A DNA stretch of 13,155 bases from Clostridiales bacterium (GCA_019421975.1 JAHZEE010000018.1:1-13155), one strand, 5' to 3'. Numbered from the stretch's first letter, positions 6,463-12,613 are shown. The notes: generated by a model from the sequence alone, not told the origin. Program-made: numbers and translations.

Positions 6463-6494
6463 AAGGGGAGGCCAGCGCCGCTGGCCTCCCCTTT
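6462..6494. terminator. Hairpin terminator between the RHH gene and the convergent membrane-protein gene
   Basis: AAAGGGGAGGCCAGC (6462-6476) pairs perfectly with GCTGGCCTCCCCTTT (6480-6494), loop GCC. The right-hand T-run is short on the plus strand; the minus strand reads CCTTTTAAATTT after the stem, so it may serve both directions. The stop codons of both flanking genes lie at its edges. Confidence 0.85.
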
Positions 6495-7227
6495 AATCTT
6501 TGGAACATGAATGAGCGCCAATGCACCGGCTGCCCCGGAGCCGGTCGGTACAGTGATCGCAGCGGAGCGCGGCATTGGACTGCGGGAAAAAACGCTCTGG
6601 GTGCCGTGCCAGCTGCAGCTCCCAGACCAGAAAGATCGCAATGGCCATCCCCACCAGCGTCCAGGTATAGAAGCCTGGCACCCACAGCAGGGGAGAGAAC
6701 ATCATCAGATGGTCCCAGTTGAAGATCCGGCAGGTGGTGCAGCAGCGGTTTTTGAGAAACAGCGCCTGGAACGGACACCAGATCAGGACGCACACCAGAT
6801 CGAATACATAGAACAGTGTGGTGATGAGAAGCAGATGCGGGGCGGTGAGAATCCCCATGGCGTGTAATGCACCAAGCAGCAGAGTCAGCCCGCACCACAG
6901 AATGCCAACCCACAGCGCCCGGCGGTTGGCGTTCCGAATGGTCAGGCGGGGGACCTCGGCCCCACTGGGAATCATGTGGACGGCGAAGGGCTTTTGGGAG
7001 CCGATCGATACCAGATTGTGGCTTGGGATCAGCTGCAGCAGCATATCCGCCATCCAGATCCCCCAGAGCAGATGCAGTGGGGAGAGCCGCCTGAAAAAGG
7101 AGAACCGTGTAAGCACCCCGAAGCTCTGGGGACGGAACAGATAGAGCAGAACCACCAGAAGCAGCGCTGCAATCCGGAAGAGAAAGCGGATCCAATATAC
7201 AGTTCGCAGCTTTTCGGTTCTCCCCAT
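6493..7227 (-). CDS. Polytopic membrane protein with two CxxC pairs, unknown function
   Basis: I cannot name the family. The 244-aa product has about five hydrophobic segments (roughly residues 13-31, 50-67, 104-124, 130-150 and 183-204). Two cysteine clusters occur: RCCTTCRIFNWDH (161-173, after segment 4) and LRCDHCTDRLRG (221-232) in the tail, with further Cys at 235 and 241. C163-x2-C166 and C223-x2-C226 could together form a zinc or iron-sulfur site on one face of the membrane; this is inference. I choose ATG 7227 because AGAGAGG (7237-7243) is then 9 nt upstream; the ATG at 7236 would touch it. The ribosome binding site directly follows the argS terminator, so expression must come from read-through or a promoter inside argS. 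The gene is convergent with the SPFH/RHH unit. Confidence 0.85.
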   Translation of the reverse strand: MGRTEKLRTVYWIRFLFRIAALLLVVLLYLFRPQSFGVLTRFSFFRRLSPLHLLWGIWMADMLLQLIPSHNLVSIGSQKPFAVHMIPSGAEVPRLTIRNANRRALWVGILWCGLTLLLGALHAMGILTAPHLLLITTLFYVFDLVCVLIWCPFQALFLKNRCCTTCRIFNWDHLMMFSPLLWVPGFYTWTLVGMAIAIFLVWELQLARHPERFFPQSNAALRCDHCTDRLRGSRCIGAHSCSKD

Positions 7228-7243
7228 TTCAATCATCCTCTCT

Positions 7244-7284
7244 GGAAAAATTCCCGCGATACAGCTGCCTGTATCGCGGGAATT
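7244..7284 (-). terminator. Intrinsic terminator of argS
   Basis: AATTCCCGCGATACAG (7249-7264) and CTGTATCGCGGGAATT (7269-7284) form a perfect 16-bp stem with a 4-nt loop. Read on the minus strand it lies just after the argS stop and ends in TTTTT (7246-7250). Confidence 0.93.
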
Positions 7285-7287
7285 GCG

Positions 7288-9048
7288 TCACATTTTTTCG
7301 GGCGCTGCAAAGCCCAGCAGGTTCATGCAGGCCTCCATGATCCGCCGGGTCAAATCGATGAGTGCCAGATATCCGGACTGCCGGTCCGGATCCGGCTCCT
7401 GCAGAATCCGGGTCTCGTGATAGAAGGTGTTGACCGCGCCGGCCACCTCATAGAGATAGGCGCACAGCGTGTTGGGCGCCAGATCGCGGCAGGCGTTGCC
7501 CACCGCATCGGAAAAGCGGGTGAGGGTCAGCATCAGCGCCTTCTCCGTGGGCTGCTCCGGCGGACGAATCTCCAGCGCGGAAACCGTACGGCCACAGCGG
7601 CTGAGGATGGATTTTAACCGCACGGCGGTGTAGAGCAGATAGGGTCCCGTGTTGCCCTCAAAGGCTGAGAAGCGCTCCAGATCAAAGATGTAGTCTTTGG
7701 AGGGCTGATTGCTGAGATCGCCGTATTTCAGCGCCGCCAACGCGATGATCCTGGCCGTCTCATCGGCCATATCGGCGCTGACGATCTGGTTTTCCTCCAC
7801 CTTCTTGAAGACGGTGTCGGTGATCTCGTTGATGAGCGTCTCCAGCCGCATGACACCACCCTGTCTCGTCTTAAAGGGTTTGCCGTCGGCGCCGTTCATG
7901 GTGCCGAAGCCGAGAAAACGCAACTCAGTGGAATCCGGGACAATGCCGCCCTTGCGCGCGGCGCGGAAGACCTGCTCAAAATGCAGGCTTTGACGCTTGT
8001 CCACCACATAGAGAACCTCGTCGGGGCGGTAATCCTGCATCCGCTGTACCAGCGTGGCCAGATCGGTGGTGGCATAGAGCGAAGCCCCGTCGGATTTGAC
8101 GAGGATACAGGGGGGAACCTCCTTTTTATCAGATGCCTCCTGGACCTCCACCACCAGTGCGCCCTCACTCTCATGGGCCAGGCCGGAGGCGCGAAAGTGC
8201 TCCAGCATGTCGGGGATATATTTCTGTGCGTCGCTCCCGCCCAGCCAGAGATCGAAGTGGACATCCAGCCGGTCATAGTTCTTCTTGAGATCTGCCGTTG
8301 AGACACGCATGATGTGCTGCCAGAGTGCGCGGTAGCCGGCGTCCCCGGCCTGCAGCTTCTGGGTGGCAGCGTGGGCGAGGGCGGCAAAGGCGGCATCCTC
8401 CTTTGCGCGGGCGGAGGCGGCGGGATAGATCTGCTCCAGCTCCGAGATCGTAAACGGCGCCTGCTCCGGATAGGAACCGGTGTAATCGGGATCAAAGTAC
8501 GGCAGGTCGGGGTGCAGGGTTCGGACCTGTTCAATAATCAGGCCGATCTGGAGGCCCCAGTCTCCCATATGGATGTCGCCCAGGACCTGGTGACCGGCGT
8601 AGCGGTAGATGCGCTTCATGCTCTCTCCGATGATGGCAGAGCGGAGATGGCCGACATGCAGCGGCTTGGCCACATTGGGGCCGCCGTAGTCGATGACCAC
8701 GGTTTTGGACTGCGCGGCACCGGCATAGCCAAAGCGGTCTGCGGTGCGCATCTGCTCCAGATAGGAGGCGACAAAGTCGGCGGACAGCGTCAAGTTGAGA
8801 AAGCCGGGCTTGGCCGCCTCCACGCGGGCAAAGGCCGGGCAGGCCTGCAGCCGGGATGCCACCTGCTCTGCGATGGCGATGGGGGCCTGTCCCAGCACCT
8901 TGGCGGCGGGCATGGCGCCATTGCACTGGTATTCACACAGATCCGGCCGGTTGGAAACCGTCACACGGCCATACTGTGCGCCGTCGAGCCCGATGGCGGC
9001 AAAGGCTGCGGAGACCTCTTTTGTAATCAGTTCTGCCAGTTTTTCCAT
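7288..9048 (-). CDS. argS: Arginyl-tRNA synthetase
   Basis: Charges tRNA-Arg with arginine at the expense of ATP (class I synthetase). The 586-aa product has an N-terminal Add-1 type domain (about 1-110). The catalytic core contains GGPNVAKPLHVGHLRSAI, with the HIGH motif as HVGH at 131-134, and GDIHMGDWGLQIG (157-169). The KMSKS region is the degenerate ArgRS form ADGKPFKTRQGG (387-398), without the canonical lysine pair, which is normal for many ArgRS. A C-terminal DALR anticodon-binding domain ends with AVNTFYHETRIL and a conserved Met tail. Start ATG 9048 has GAGGTG 8 nt upstream. I see no T-box: the leader is too short. A promoter lies at 9083-9111 in the gap after spmB. Confidence 0.98.
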   Translation of the reverse strand: MEKLAELITKEVSAAFAAIGLDGAQYGRVTVSNRPDLCEYQCNGAMPAAKVLGQAPIAIAEQVASRLQACPAFARVEAAKPGFLNLTLSADFVASYLEQMRTADRFGYAGAAQSKTVVIDYGGPNVAKPLHVGHLRSAIIGESMKRIYRYAGHQVLGDIHMGDWGLQIGLIIEQVRTLHPDLPYFDPDYTGSYPEQAPFTISELEQIYPAASARAKEDAAFAALAHAATQKLQAGDAGYRALWQHIMRVSTADLKKNYDRLDVHFDLWLGGSDAQKYIPDMLEHFRASGLAHESEGALVVEVQEASDKKEVPPCILVKSDGASLYATTDLATLVQRMQDYRPDEVLYVVDKRQSLHFEQVFRAARKGGIVPDSTELRFLGFGTMNGADGKPFKTRQGGVMRLETLINEITDTVFKKVEENQIVSADMADETARIIALAALKYGDLSNQPSKDYIFDLERFSAFEGNTGPYLLYTAVRLKSILSRCGRTVSALEIRPPEQPTEKALMLTLTRFSDAVGNACRDLAPNTLCAYLYEVAGAVNTFYHETRILQEPDPDRQSGYLALIDLTRRIMEACMNLLGFAAPEKM

Positions 9049-9082
9049 GGCATAGACACCTCATTTTAATATACTATTGTAT

Positions 9083-9111
9083 ATGATAGCAAAAATCTGA
9101 TGAGGTGTACA
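9083..9111 (-). promoter_or_regulatory. Candidate sigma-A promoter of argS
   Basis: On the minus strand TGTACA (9106-9111, 4 of 6) and TATCAT (9083-9088, 5 of 6) are 17 bp apart. The resulting leader would be about 30 nt. Several AT-rich alternatives (TACAAT, TATATT) lie next to it with poorer -35 partners. Confidence 0.55.
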
Positions 9112-9153
9112 GGGCTAAAATTGAAAAAGTCAGTTCTGCAAAAAGAGATAAAT

Positions 9154-9666
9154 TCAGAAAAACAGGCGGACGGTGAGTGCAGAGAAAATAAAGCCGGCCA
9201 GATCGGCGATCAGTGCAGCGGGAATGGCGTGCCGCGTTTTGCGGATTCCGGCTGCACCAAAATAGACGCTGATGGTGTAGAAGGTGGTCTCGGTCGAGCC
9301 GAGCATGACGGCGGCGGTGCGCCCAATCTCAGAGTCCACACCATAGGTGGCCATCAGATCGGCGCCCACTGCCAGCGCTGCACTGCCGCTGATGGGACGG
9401 ACCAAAAACAACGGCGCCGTCTCGGGAGGGATCCCCACCAGATGGCAGACAGGGGCCAGAAGCTGGCCCAGCAGGTCGATGAGGCCCGCGGCGCGGAGCA
9501 TATGGACCAGGGTCAAAAGGATAATCAGCGCAGGGACAATGTGCAGCAGAATCTGCAGGCCGTTTTCCGCGCCTGCGATCAGTGCGGCATAGACATCGCA
9601 TTTTTTGGCCAGCGCAAAGAGGCTGACAAAGGCGATCAGTCCTGGAATCAGAATATCGATGCTCAT
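9154..9666 (-). CDS. spmB: Spore maturation protein B
   Basis: SpmA and SpmB are paired membrane proteins of the nucleoside-recognition/Gate fold, required for normal spore-core dehydration and heat resistance in Bacillus and Clostridium. The 170-aa product starts MSIDILIPGLIAFVSLFALA and has several hydrophobic helices. GVDSEIGRTAAVMLGSTETTFYTISVYFGAAGI is the SpmB/Gate signature (residues about 108-140), here with Ser-Thr-Glu-Thr-Thr-Phe. It ends AGFIFSALTVRLFF. The start ATG overlaps the spmA stop as ATGA (9663-9666), so translation is coupled. No clear terminator separates it from argS, 105 bp downstream, which has its own candidate promoter. Confidence 0.96.
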   Translation of the reverse strand: MSIDILIPGLIAFVSLFALAKKCDVYAALIAGAENGLQILLHIVPALIILLTLVHMLRAAGLIDLLGQLLAPVCHLVGIPPETAPLFLVRPISGSAALAVGADLMATYGVDSEIGRTAAVMLGSTETTFYTISVYFGAAGIRKTRHAIPAALIADLAGFIFSALTVRLFF

Positions 9667-10244
9667 GGGCGGAACCTGCCTTGCAGAAGGGTGGCTGCGA
9701 GCAGCCCGGCGGTCACGGAGCAGAGCGAGGTCACCCAGACGGCCGGCAGAATGTCGAAGGGCGTGGCGCATCCGTTTGCCAGCCGGACTGTGGCCACAGT
9801 GGTGGGGATGAGCTGAATGGAGGCGGTGTTCATCACGATGAGCCGGCACATCTCGTCGCTGGCTGCCCCGGGCGGCGCATGGCGGGCCATGCGTTTGACG
9901 GCGGCGATGCCAAGCGGCGTGGCGGCATTGCCAAGCCCCAGCAGATTGGCGGTCATGTTTGCGGCGATGTGGCCCAAGGTGGCAGGATCCTTGGCGCTCT
10001 GCGGAAACAGTCTGGCAAGCAGCGGGCGGAGCAGCACCGCAAGCTTCTCCGTCAGTCCGGCTTGCTCCATCACATGGGCCAGCCCGCTCCAGAGGCAGAG
10101 CGGTCCGGCCAGGGACAAGGCCAATTGCACTCCGGTGCTTGCCCCGGTGAGTGCAGCCTCGCTGACTGCCTGTGCGTTGCCGTTCCAGACCGAAAGTGCC
10201 GCACAGGCCAGCGCGAGAATGGTCCAAATCCAGCTCATTACCAT
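9663..10244 (-). CDS. spmA: Spore maturation protein A
   Basis: The membrane partner of SpmB in spore-core dehydration. The 193-aa product starts MVMSWIWTILALACAALSVW, a hydrophobic anchor. It contains LCLWSGLAHVMEQAGL and NMTANLLGLGNAATPLGIAA (residues about 93-112), the conserved Gate-domain core. ASIQLIPTTVATVRLANG follows at about 135-150. ATG 10244 is preferred because GGGGG (10253-10257) is 8 nt upstream; the ATG two codons later is 14 nt away. In Bacillus the pair sits with dacB in a sigma-E operon; no dacB is present here and I found no convincing sigma-E sequence. The leader could fold over the ribosome binding site. Confidence 0.96.
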   Translation of the reverse strand: MVMSWIWTILALACAALSVWNGNAQAVSEAALTGASTGVQLALSLAGPLCLWSGLAHVMEQAGLTEKLAVLLRPLLARLFPQSAKDPATLGHIAANMTANLLGLGNAATPLGIAAVKRMARHAPPGAASDEMCRLIVMNTASIQLIPTTVATVRLANGCATPFDILPAVWVTSLCSVTAGLLAATLLQGRFRP

Positions 10245-10250
10245 CTACAA

Positions 10251-10286
10251 TGCCCCCTTTTCCTTTAATACAAGCCTATGGGGGCA
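10251..10286 (-). promoter_or_regulatory. Inverted repeat that could hide the spmA ribosome binding site
   Basis: TGCCCCC (10251-10257) and GGGGGCA (10280-10286) are exact complements separated by 22 nt. In a minus-strand transcript that begins upstream, the first-transcribed segment would pair with the GGGGG used to start spmA. A regulatory role is inference; a 7-bp GC stem is strong but could be chance. Confidence 0.4.
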
Positions 10287-10369
10287 GGTCCACAGCTAGA
10301 ACTGGAGCAAATACAGCGACATTTGGGCAGGAAGTTCATACATTTTCATTTTTTTCATTGTGAATGGCG

Positions 10370-10399
10370 TTGACATGCAATCCGATGGTCGGTTATAAT
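10370..10399 (+). promoter_or_regulatory. Sigma-A promoter of abrB
   Basis: Perfect TTGACA (10370-10375) and perfect TATAAT (10394-10399) with an 18-bp spacer. This is the best promoter in the window. Transcription would start near 10406, within the Spo0A-box region. Confidence 0.93.
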
Positions 10400-10404
10400 A
10401 GGGG

Positions 10405-10424
10405 TGTCGTATTTTGTCGAAAAA
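10405..10424 (+). promoter_or_regulatory. Tandem Spo0A-type boxes at the abrB start point
   Basis: TTTTGTCGAAAAA at 10412-10424 contains a perfect TGTCGAA core (10415-10421). TGTCGTA at 10405-10411 matches 6 of 7, exactly 10 bp upstream on the same helix face. In Bacillus, phosphorylated Spo0A represses abrB through tandem boxes downstream of the promoter, and the arrangement here is the same. Confidence 0.8.
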
Positions 10425-10454
10425 TGTAGAAGGTTAATGGGAGGAGGCCGCGCC

Positions 10455-10703
10455 ATGAAGTCCACCGGAATTGTCCGAAAAGTGGATGAACTCGGGAGAA
10501 TCGTTCTTCCAATTGAGCTCAGAAAGAATCTGGAGATAGCAGAGAAAGATTCTTTGGAGATCTATGTGGATGGAAGCTCTATCATATTAAAGAAATACGA
10601 GCCTTCCTGCGTGTTTTGCAAGGATGCAAAAAATGTGGTTAATTTTAAAGGAAAAAATGTCTGCCCAAATTGTCTTGCAGAACTGAAACGCTTGTACAAA
10701 TAA
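10455..10703 (+). CDS. abrB: AbrB-family transition-state regulator with a zinc-ribbon-like tail
   Basis: AbrB-type swapped-hairpin proteins bind DNA and repress stationary-phase and sporulation genes during growth. The 82-aa product begins with the canonical MKSTGIVRKVDELGRIVLPI (1-20) and ELRKNLEI, the AbrB N-terminal fold. The C-terminal half departs from Bacillus AbrB: CVFCKDAKNVVNF then CPNCLAEL gives C52-x2-C55 and C70-x2-C73, a probable zinc site that I recall from many Clostridia homologues. ATG 10455 is preceded by GGGAGGAGG (10439-10447); an upstream in-frame ATG at 10404 would lie at the transcription start. It has a strong promoter, two Spo0A-like boxes and tandem terminators, so it is a monocistronic gene. 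Convergent rsmI and trmN6 match the Bacillus neighbourhood. Confidence 0.95.
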   Translation: MKSTGIVRKVDELGRIVLPIELRKNLEIAEKDSLEIYVDGSSIILKKYEPSCVFCKDAKNVVNFKGKNVCPNCLAELKRLYK

Positions 10704-10709
10704 TGGGAA

Positions 10710-10741
10710 CGGGACTATGGAACTCCATAGCCCCGCTTTTT
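10710..10741 (+). terminator. First intrinsic terminator of abrB
   Basis: CGGGACTATGG (10710-10720) pairs with CCATAGCCCCG (10725-10735) with one A-C mismatch, followed by TTTTT (10737-10741). It lies 6 bp after the abrB stop. Confidence 0.88.
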
Positions 10742-10747
10742 GTGAAA

Positions 10748-10790
10748 AGAGAGCCGCACCGTCAATCGGTTTGGCTCTCTCCTTTTTTTT
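10748..10790 (+). terminator. Second abrB terminator, overlapping the 3' end of rsmI
   Basis: AGAGAGCC (10748-10755) pairs with GGCTCTCT (10773-10780), with an inner ACCG/CGGT stem (10758-10761 and 10767-10770), then CC and eight T (10783-10790). Its 3' arm and T-tract are the antisense of the last codons of rsmI. Confidence 0.8.
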
Positions 10791-11613
10791 GCAGCGCCAA
10801 GGCATACAGCTGATTTTTGGGAAGATGGAGCGCGGCGGAAACCTGCTTGGCAGCATCTTTGAGTGACAGTCCCTGTGACTGCAGAGACCGGATCTGTTCC
10901 AGCGCATCCTGCTCTGTGGCCTGTGGCGCTTCTGGAAGGGCAGCCCCTTCGAGAATCAGAACATATTCGCCGCGCGGCTCCTGCGACGCATAGTGTGCAC
11001 AGGCCTGCCCAAGCGTCATGCGCAGAACCTCCTCATGCAGCTTTGTCATCTCGCGGCAGAGGGAAATCCGGCGCTCTGCACCAAAGGTATCCATGAGATC
11101 TTCGAGGGTGCTGCGAAGCTTGTGCGGCGCTTCATAGAAGATCATCGTCCTCGTTTCAGACCGCAGAGAGGCCAAATGCTCCCGCCGGTTTTTCCTGTTG
11201 ACCGTGAGAAACCCCTCAAAGGTAAACCGGCCGGTTGGAAGGCCGGACATACAGAGCGCTGTGATTGCGGCGCAGGGGCCGGGAATGGCGGAGACGGGAA
11301 TGCCGTGTTCCACACACAGGGCTACCAGATCCTCTCCCGGGTCGGAAATTGCGGGCGTGCCGGCGTCGGAGACCAGCGCGCAGACCTGTCCCTCCAACAG
11401 CCGTGCCAAAATTTTTTGGCCGGCAGCGGCCCGGTTGTGGTCGTAATAGCTGAGCAGCGGCCGCTTGATTCCCAGATGGTTGAGCAGCTTTAAAGTGACG
11501 CGGGTGTCCTCGGCGCCGATGAAGTCGGCATCCTCCAGGGCCTGACGCATCCTGGGAGAGATATCCTGCAGATTGCCGATTGGGGTCGGAACCAGATAGA
11601 GCATACCGGGCAT
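10762..11613 (-). CDS. rsmI: 16S rRNA (cytidine-1402-2'-O)-methyltransferase
   Basis: RsmI adds the 2'-O-methyl to C1402 of 16S rRNA in the decoding centre, using S-adenosylmethionine. The 283-aa product starts MPGMLYLVPTPIGNLQDIS, the family N-terminus. AEDTRVTLKLLNHLGI follows at 34-49, ALVSDAGTPAISDPGEDLV (79-97) is the SAM-binding region, and VSAIPGPCAAITAL lies at 107-120. A C-terminal helical extension (about 235-283, LEQIRSLQSQGLSLKDAAKQ) matches the RsmI helix-turn-helix tail. ATG 11613 is chosen because AAAGGAGA lies 6 nt upstream. It starts 13 bp after the trmN6 stop, hence an operon. The final codons contain an A8 run and overlap the second abrB terminator on the opposite strand. 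Confidence 0.97.
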   Translation of the reverse strand: MPGMLYLVPTPIGNLQDISPRMRQALEDADFIGAEDTRVTLKLLNHLGIKRPLLSYYDHNRAAAGQKILARLLEGQVCALVSDAGTPAISDPGEDLVALCVEHGIPVSAIPGPCAAITALCMSGLPTGRFTFEGFLTVNRKNRREHLASLRSETRTMIFYEAPHKLRSTLEDLMDTFGAERRISLCREMTKLHEEVLRMTLGQACAHYASQEPRGEYVLILEGAALPEAPQATEQDALEQIRSLQSQGLSLKDAAKQVSAALHLPKNQLYALALQKKGESQTD

Positions 11614-11626
11614 AGTGATTCTCCTT

Positions 11627-12322
11627 TCAGCGGCCGCAGGCCATGCGGTAGGCCTCGGTTTCGGTACCGTCGTCGCGGTACAAAATATAGTCCGGAAGGT
11701 AGGTGATACCGGGCCTCCCGCAGCGCCGGGCGCAGACCAAAACCAGATTGATGGGGCTTTGGGCCCTGTGGCGGACAAACTGTATCTGCTTTGGCTCTAA
11801 GTGATGCTCTCGCAGGCAGACAAACAGATCCACCAGCCGCTCCGGCCGGTAGACGAGGCTGAAGCGGCCGCCGTTTTTAAGCCCCCAGGCGGCGGCCGCG
11901 CAGACATCGTCCAGGGTACAGCCGGATTCGGTTCGGGCGGGATCCCCGCCGGCGACCGCAGGAAAGTATGGCGGATTGCAGACAACCCAGTCAAAGCTGC
12001 CGGGACAGAGCAGCGCCCGGAACTGGCGCAGATCGCCCTGTAGAACGGAAAAGCGGCCGGTGAAACCACTTTTTTGACAGCTGTCCAGCGCCAGGGCGCA
12101 GGCGGCCTTGGACTGCTCGATGCCCGTGACGCTGCAGGTTGGATGCTCAGCGCAGAGCAGCAGTGAGACGGCCCCTGCGCCGCATCCCAGGTCGGCAATC
12201 CGGCTCTGTCGCGGCGGCTGGGTAAACTGGGCCAGCAGCAGTGCGTCTGTGGTCAATTTGAGAGCCTGACCGGCATTCTGGCACAGAAAGACACCGGGGC
12301 GCAGCACTTCATATTCATTCAT
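11627..12322 (-). CDS. trmN6: tRNA1(Val) A37-N6-methyltransferase-like protein (YfiC/YabB family)
   Basis: An amino-methyltransferase of the class that methylates N6 of A37 in tRNA-Val in Escherichia coli; the exact substrate of Firmicute members is less certain. The 231-aa product has the SAM-binding motif IADLGCGAGAVSLLL (42-56), the acidic GIEQSK (68-73), and the N6-adenine active-site motif NPPYF (116-120). Start MNEYEVLRPGVFLCQ at ATG 12322 fits the family; the frame runs further upstream but that stretch is the ferredoxin gene in another frame. No Shine-Dalgarno is visible before the start, which follows the ferredoxin terminator hairpin by only 16 bp. It is followed by rsmI, as yabB and yabC are close in Bacillus. 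Confidence 0.9.
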   Translation of the reverse strand: MNEYEVLRPGVFLCQNAGQALKLTTDALLLAQFTQPPRQSRIADLGCGAGAVSLLLCAEHPTCSVTGIEQSKAACALALDSCQKSGFTGRFSVLQGDLRQFRALLCPGSFDWVVCNPPYFPAVAGGDPARTESGCTLDDVCAAAAWGLKNGGRFSLVYRPERLVDLFVCLREHHLEPKQIQFVRHRAQSPINLVLVCARRCGRPGITYLPDYILYRDDGTETEAYRMACGR

Positions 12323-12331
12323 TGGCAAATA

Positions 12332-12372
12332 GAAAGGGAAACGGGCCTGCACCGCGCGGCACAGGCCCGTTT
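12332..12372 (-). terminator. Terminator-like hairpin after the ferredoxin gene
   Basis: AAACGGGCCTG (12339-12349) pairs perfectly with CAGGCCCGTTT (12362-12372), with a 12-nt loop that can extend the stem by wobble pairs. On the minus strand it is followed by CCCTTTCT, a weak T-tract, so termination may be partial and allow read-through into trmN6-rsmI. Confidence 0.7.
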
Positions 12373-12384
12373 CGGGATGTACAA

Positions 12385-12555
12385 TTACTGCTGAACAATT
12401 GCCTGCGTCGGGCAGGTATCTGCGCAAGCACCGCAGTCGATGCACTGATTGGCATCGATCTCGTAATGCTCGTCGCCCTGCTTGATCAGCCCCATCGGGC
12501 AAGCATCGGTGCATGCACCGCAGCTGATGCAAGCGTCAGTGATTGCATATGCCAT
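12385..12555 (-). CDS. 2[4Fe-4S] clostridial-type ferredoxin
   Basis: A small soluble electron carrier for low-potential reactions such as those of pyruvate:ferredoxin oxidoreductase or hydrogenases. The 56-aa product has the two cluster motifs CISCGACTDACP (residues 9-20) and CIDCGACADTCP (38-49) and the pseudo-symmetric clostridial layout, with the usual family length of about 55. ATG 12555 is chosen because GGAGGTG lies 6 nt upstream; a five-residue upstream extension includes the ribosome binding site. Promoter at 12586-12613, hairpin after the stop. It is divergent from the Clp-repeat gene, and trmN6 follows on the same strand. Confidence 0.97.
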   Translation of the reverse strand: MAYAITDACISCGACTDACPMGLIKQGDEHYEIDANQCIDCGACADTCPTQAIVQQ

Positions 12556-12585
12556 AGGTAACACCTCCAAACCAATTGCCCTTAC

Positions 12586-12613
12586 ATTTTAGCACGAATT
12601 TTTGAAAAAGCAA
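12586..12613 (-). promoter_or_regulatory. Candidate sigma-A promoter of the ferredoxin gene
   Basis: On the minus strand TAAAAT (12586-12591, 5 of 6) with a -35 TTGCTT (12608-12613) and a 16-bp spacer. The leader to the ATG would be about 25 nt and contains only the ribosome binding site. Confidence 0.6.

Noticed and set aside
6365..7195. A 276-aa minus-strand frame opposite the RHH gene and overlapping the membrane-protein gene
   Set aside because: Biased composition, no ribosome binding site, no family pattern, and it crosses a perfect terminator hairpin; the 244-aa frame has coherent membrane helices and motifs.
8314..9069. A 251-aa plus-strand frame antisense to argS
   Set aside because: Gly/Asp/Ala-rich translation typical of the opposite strand of a GC-rich gene; argS fully explains the region.
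9058..9106. ACCTCAT/ATGAGGT inverted repeat flanking the argS promoter, including its ribosome binding site
   Set aside because: Seven bases with a 35-nt loop; the likely transcription start lies between the arms, so no RNA hairpin would form. Probably chance.
9049..9153. T-box riboswitch before argS
   Set aside because: The gap is about 100 bp, with the best promoter leaving roughly 30 nt of leader; no T-box sequence or specifier stem is visible.
9154..10227. A 357-aa minus-strand frame joining spmB with a long upstream extension
   Set aside because: Only the last 170 residues are SpmB. The upstream part is Arg/Gly/Cys-rich and is the spmA gene read in the wrong frame; spmB has its own ATG overlapping the spmA stop.
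11627..12532. A 301-aa frame extending trmN6 by 70 residues
   Set aside because: The extension is the ferredoxin gene plus its terminator read in another frame; the methyltransferase fold starts at ATG 12322.
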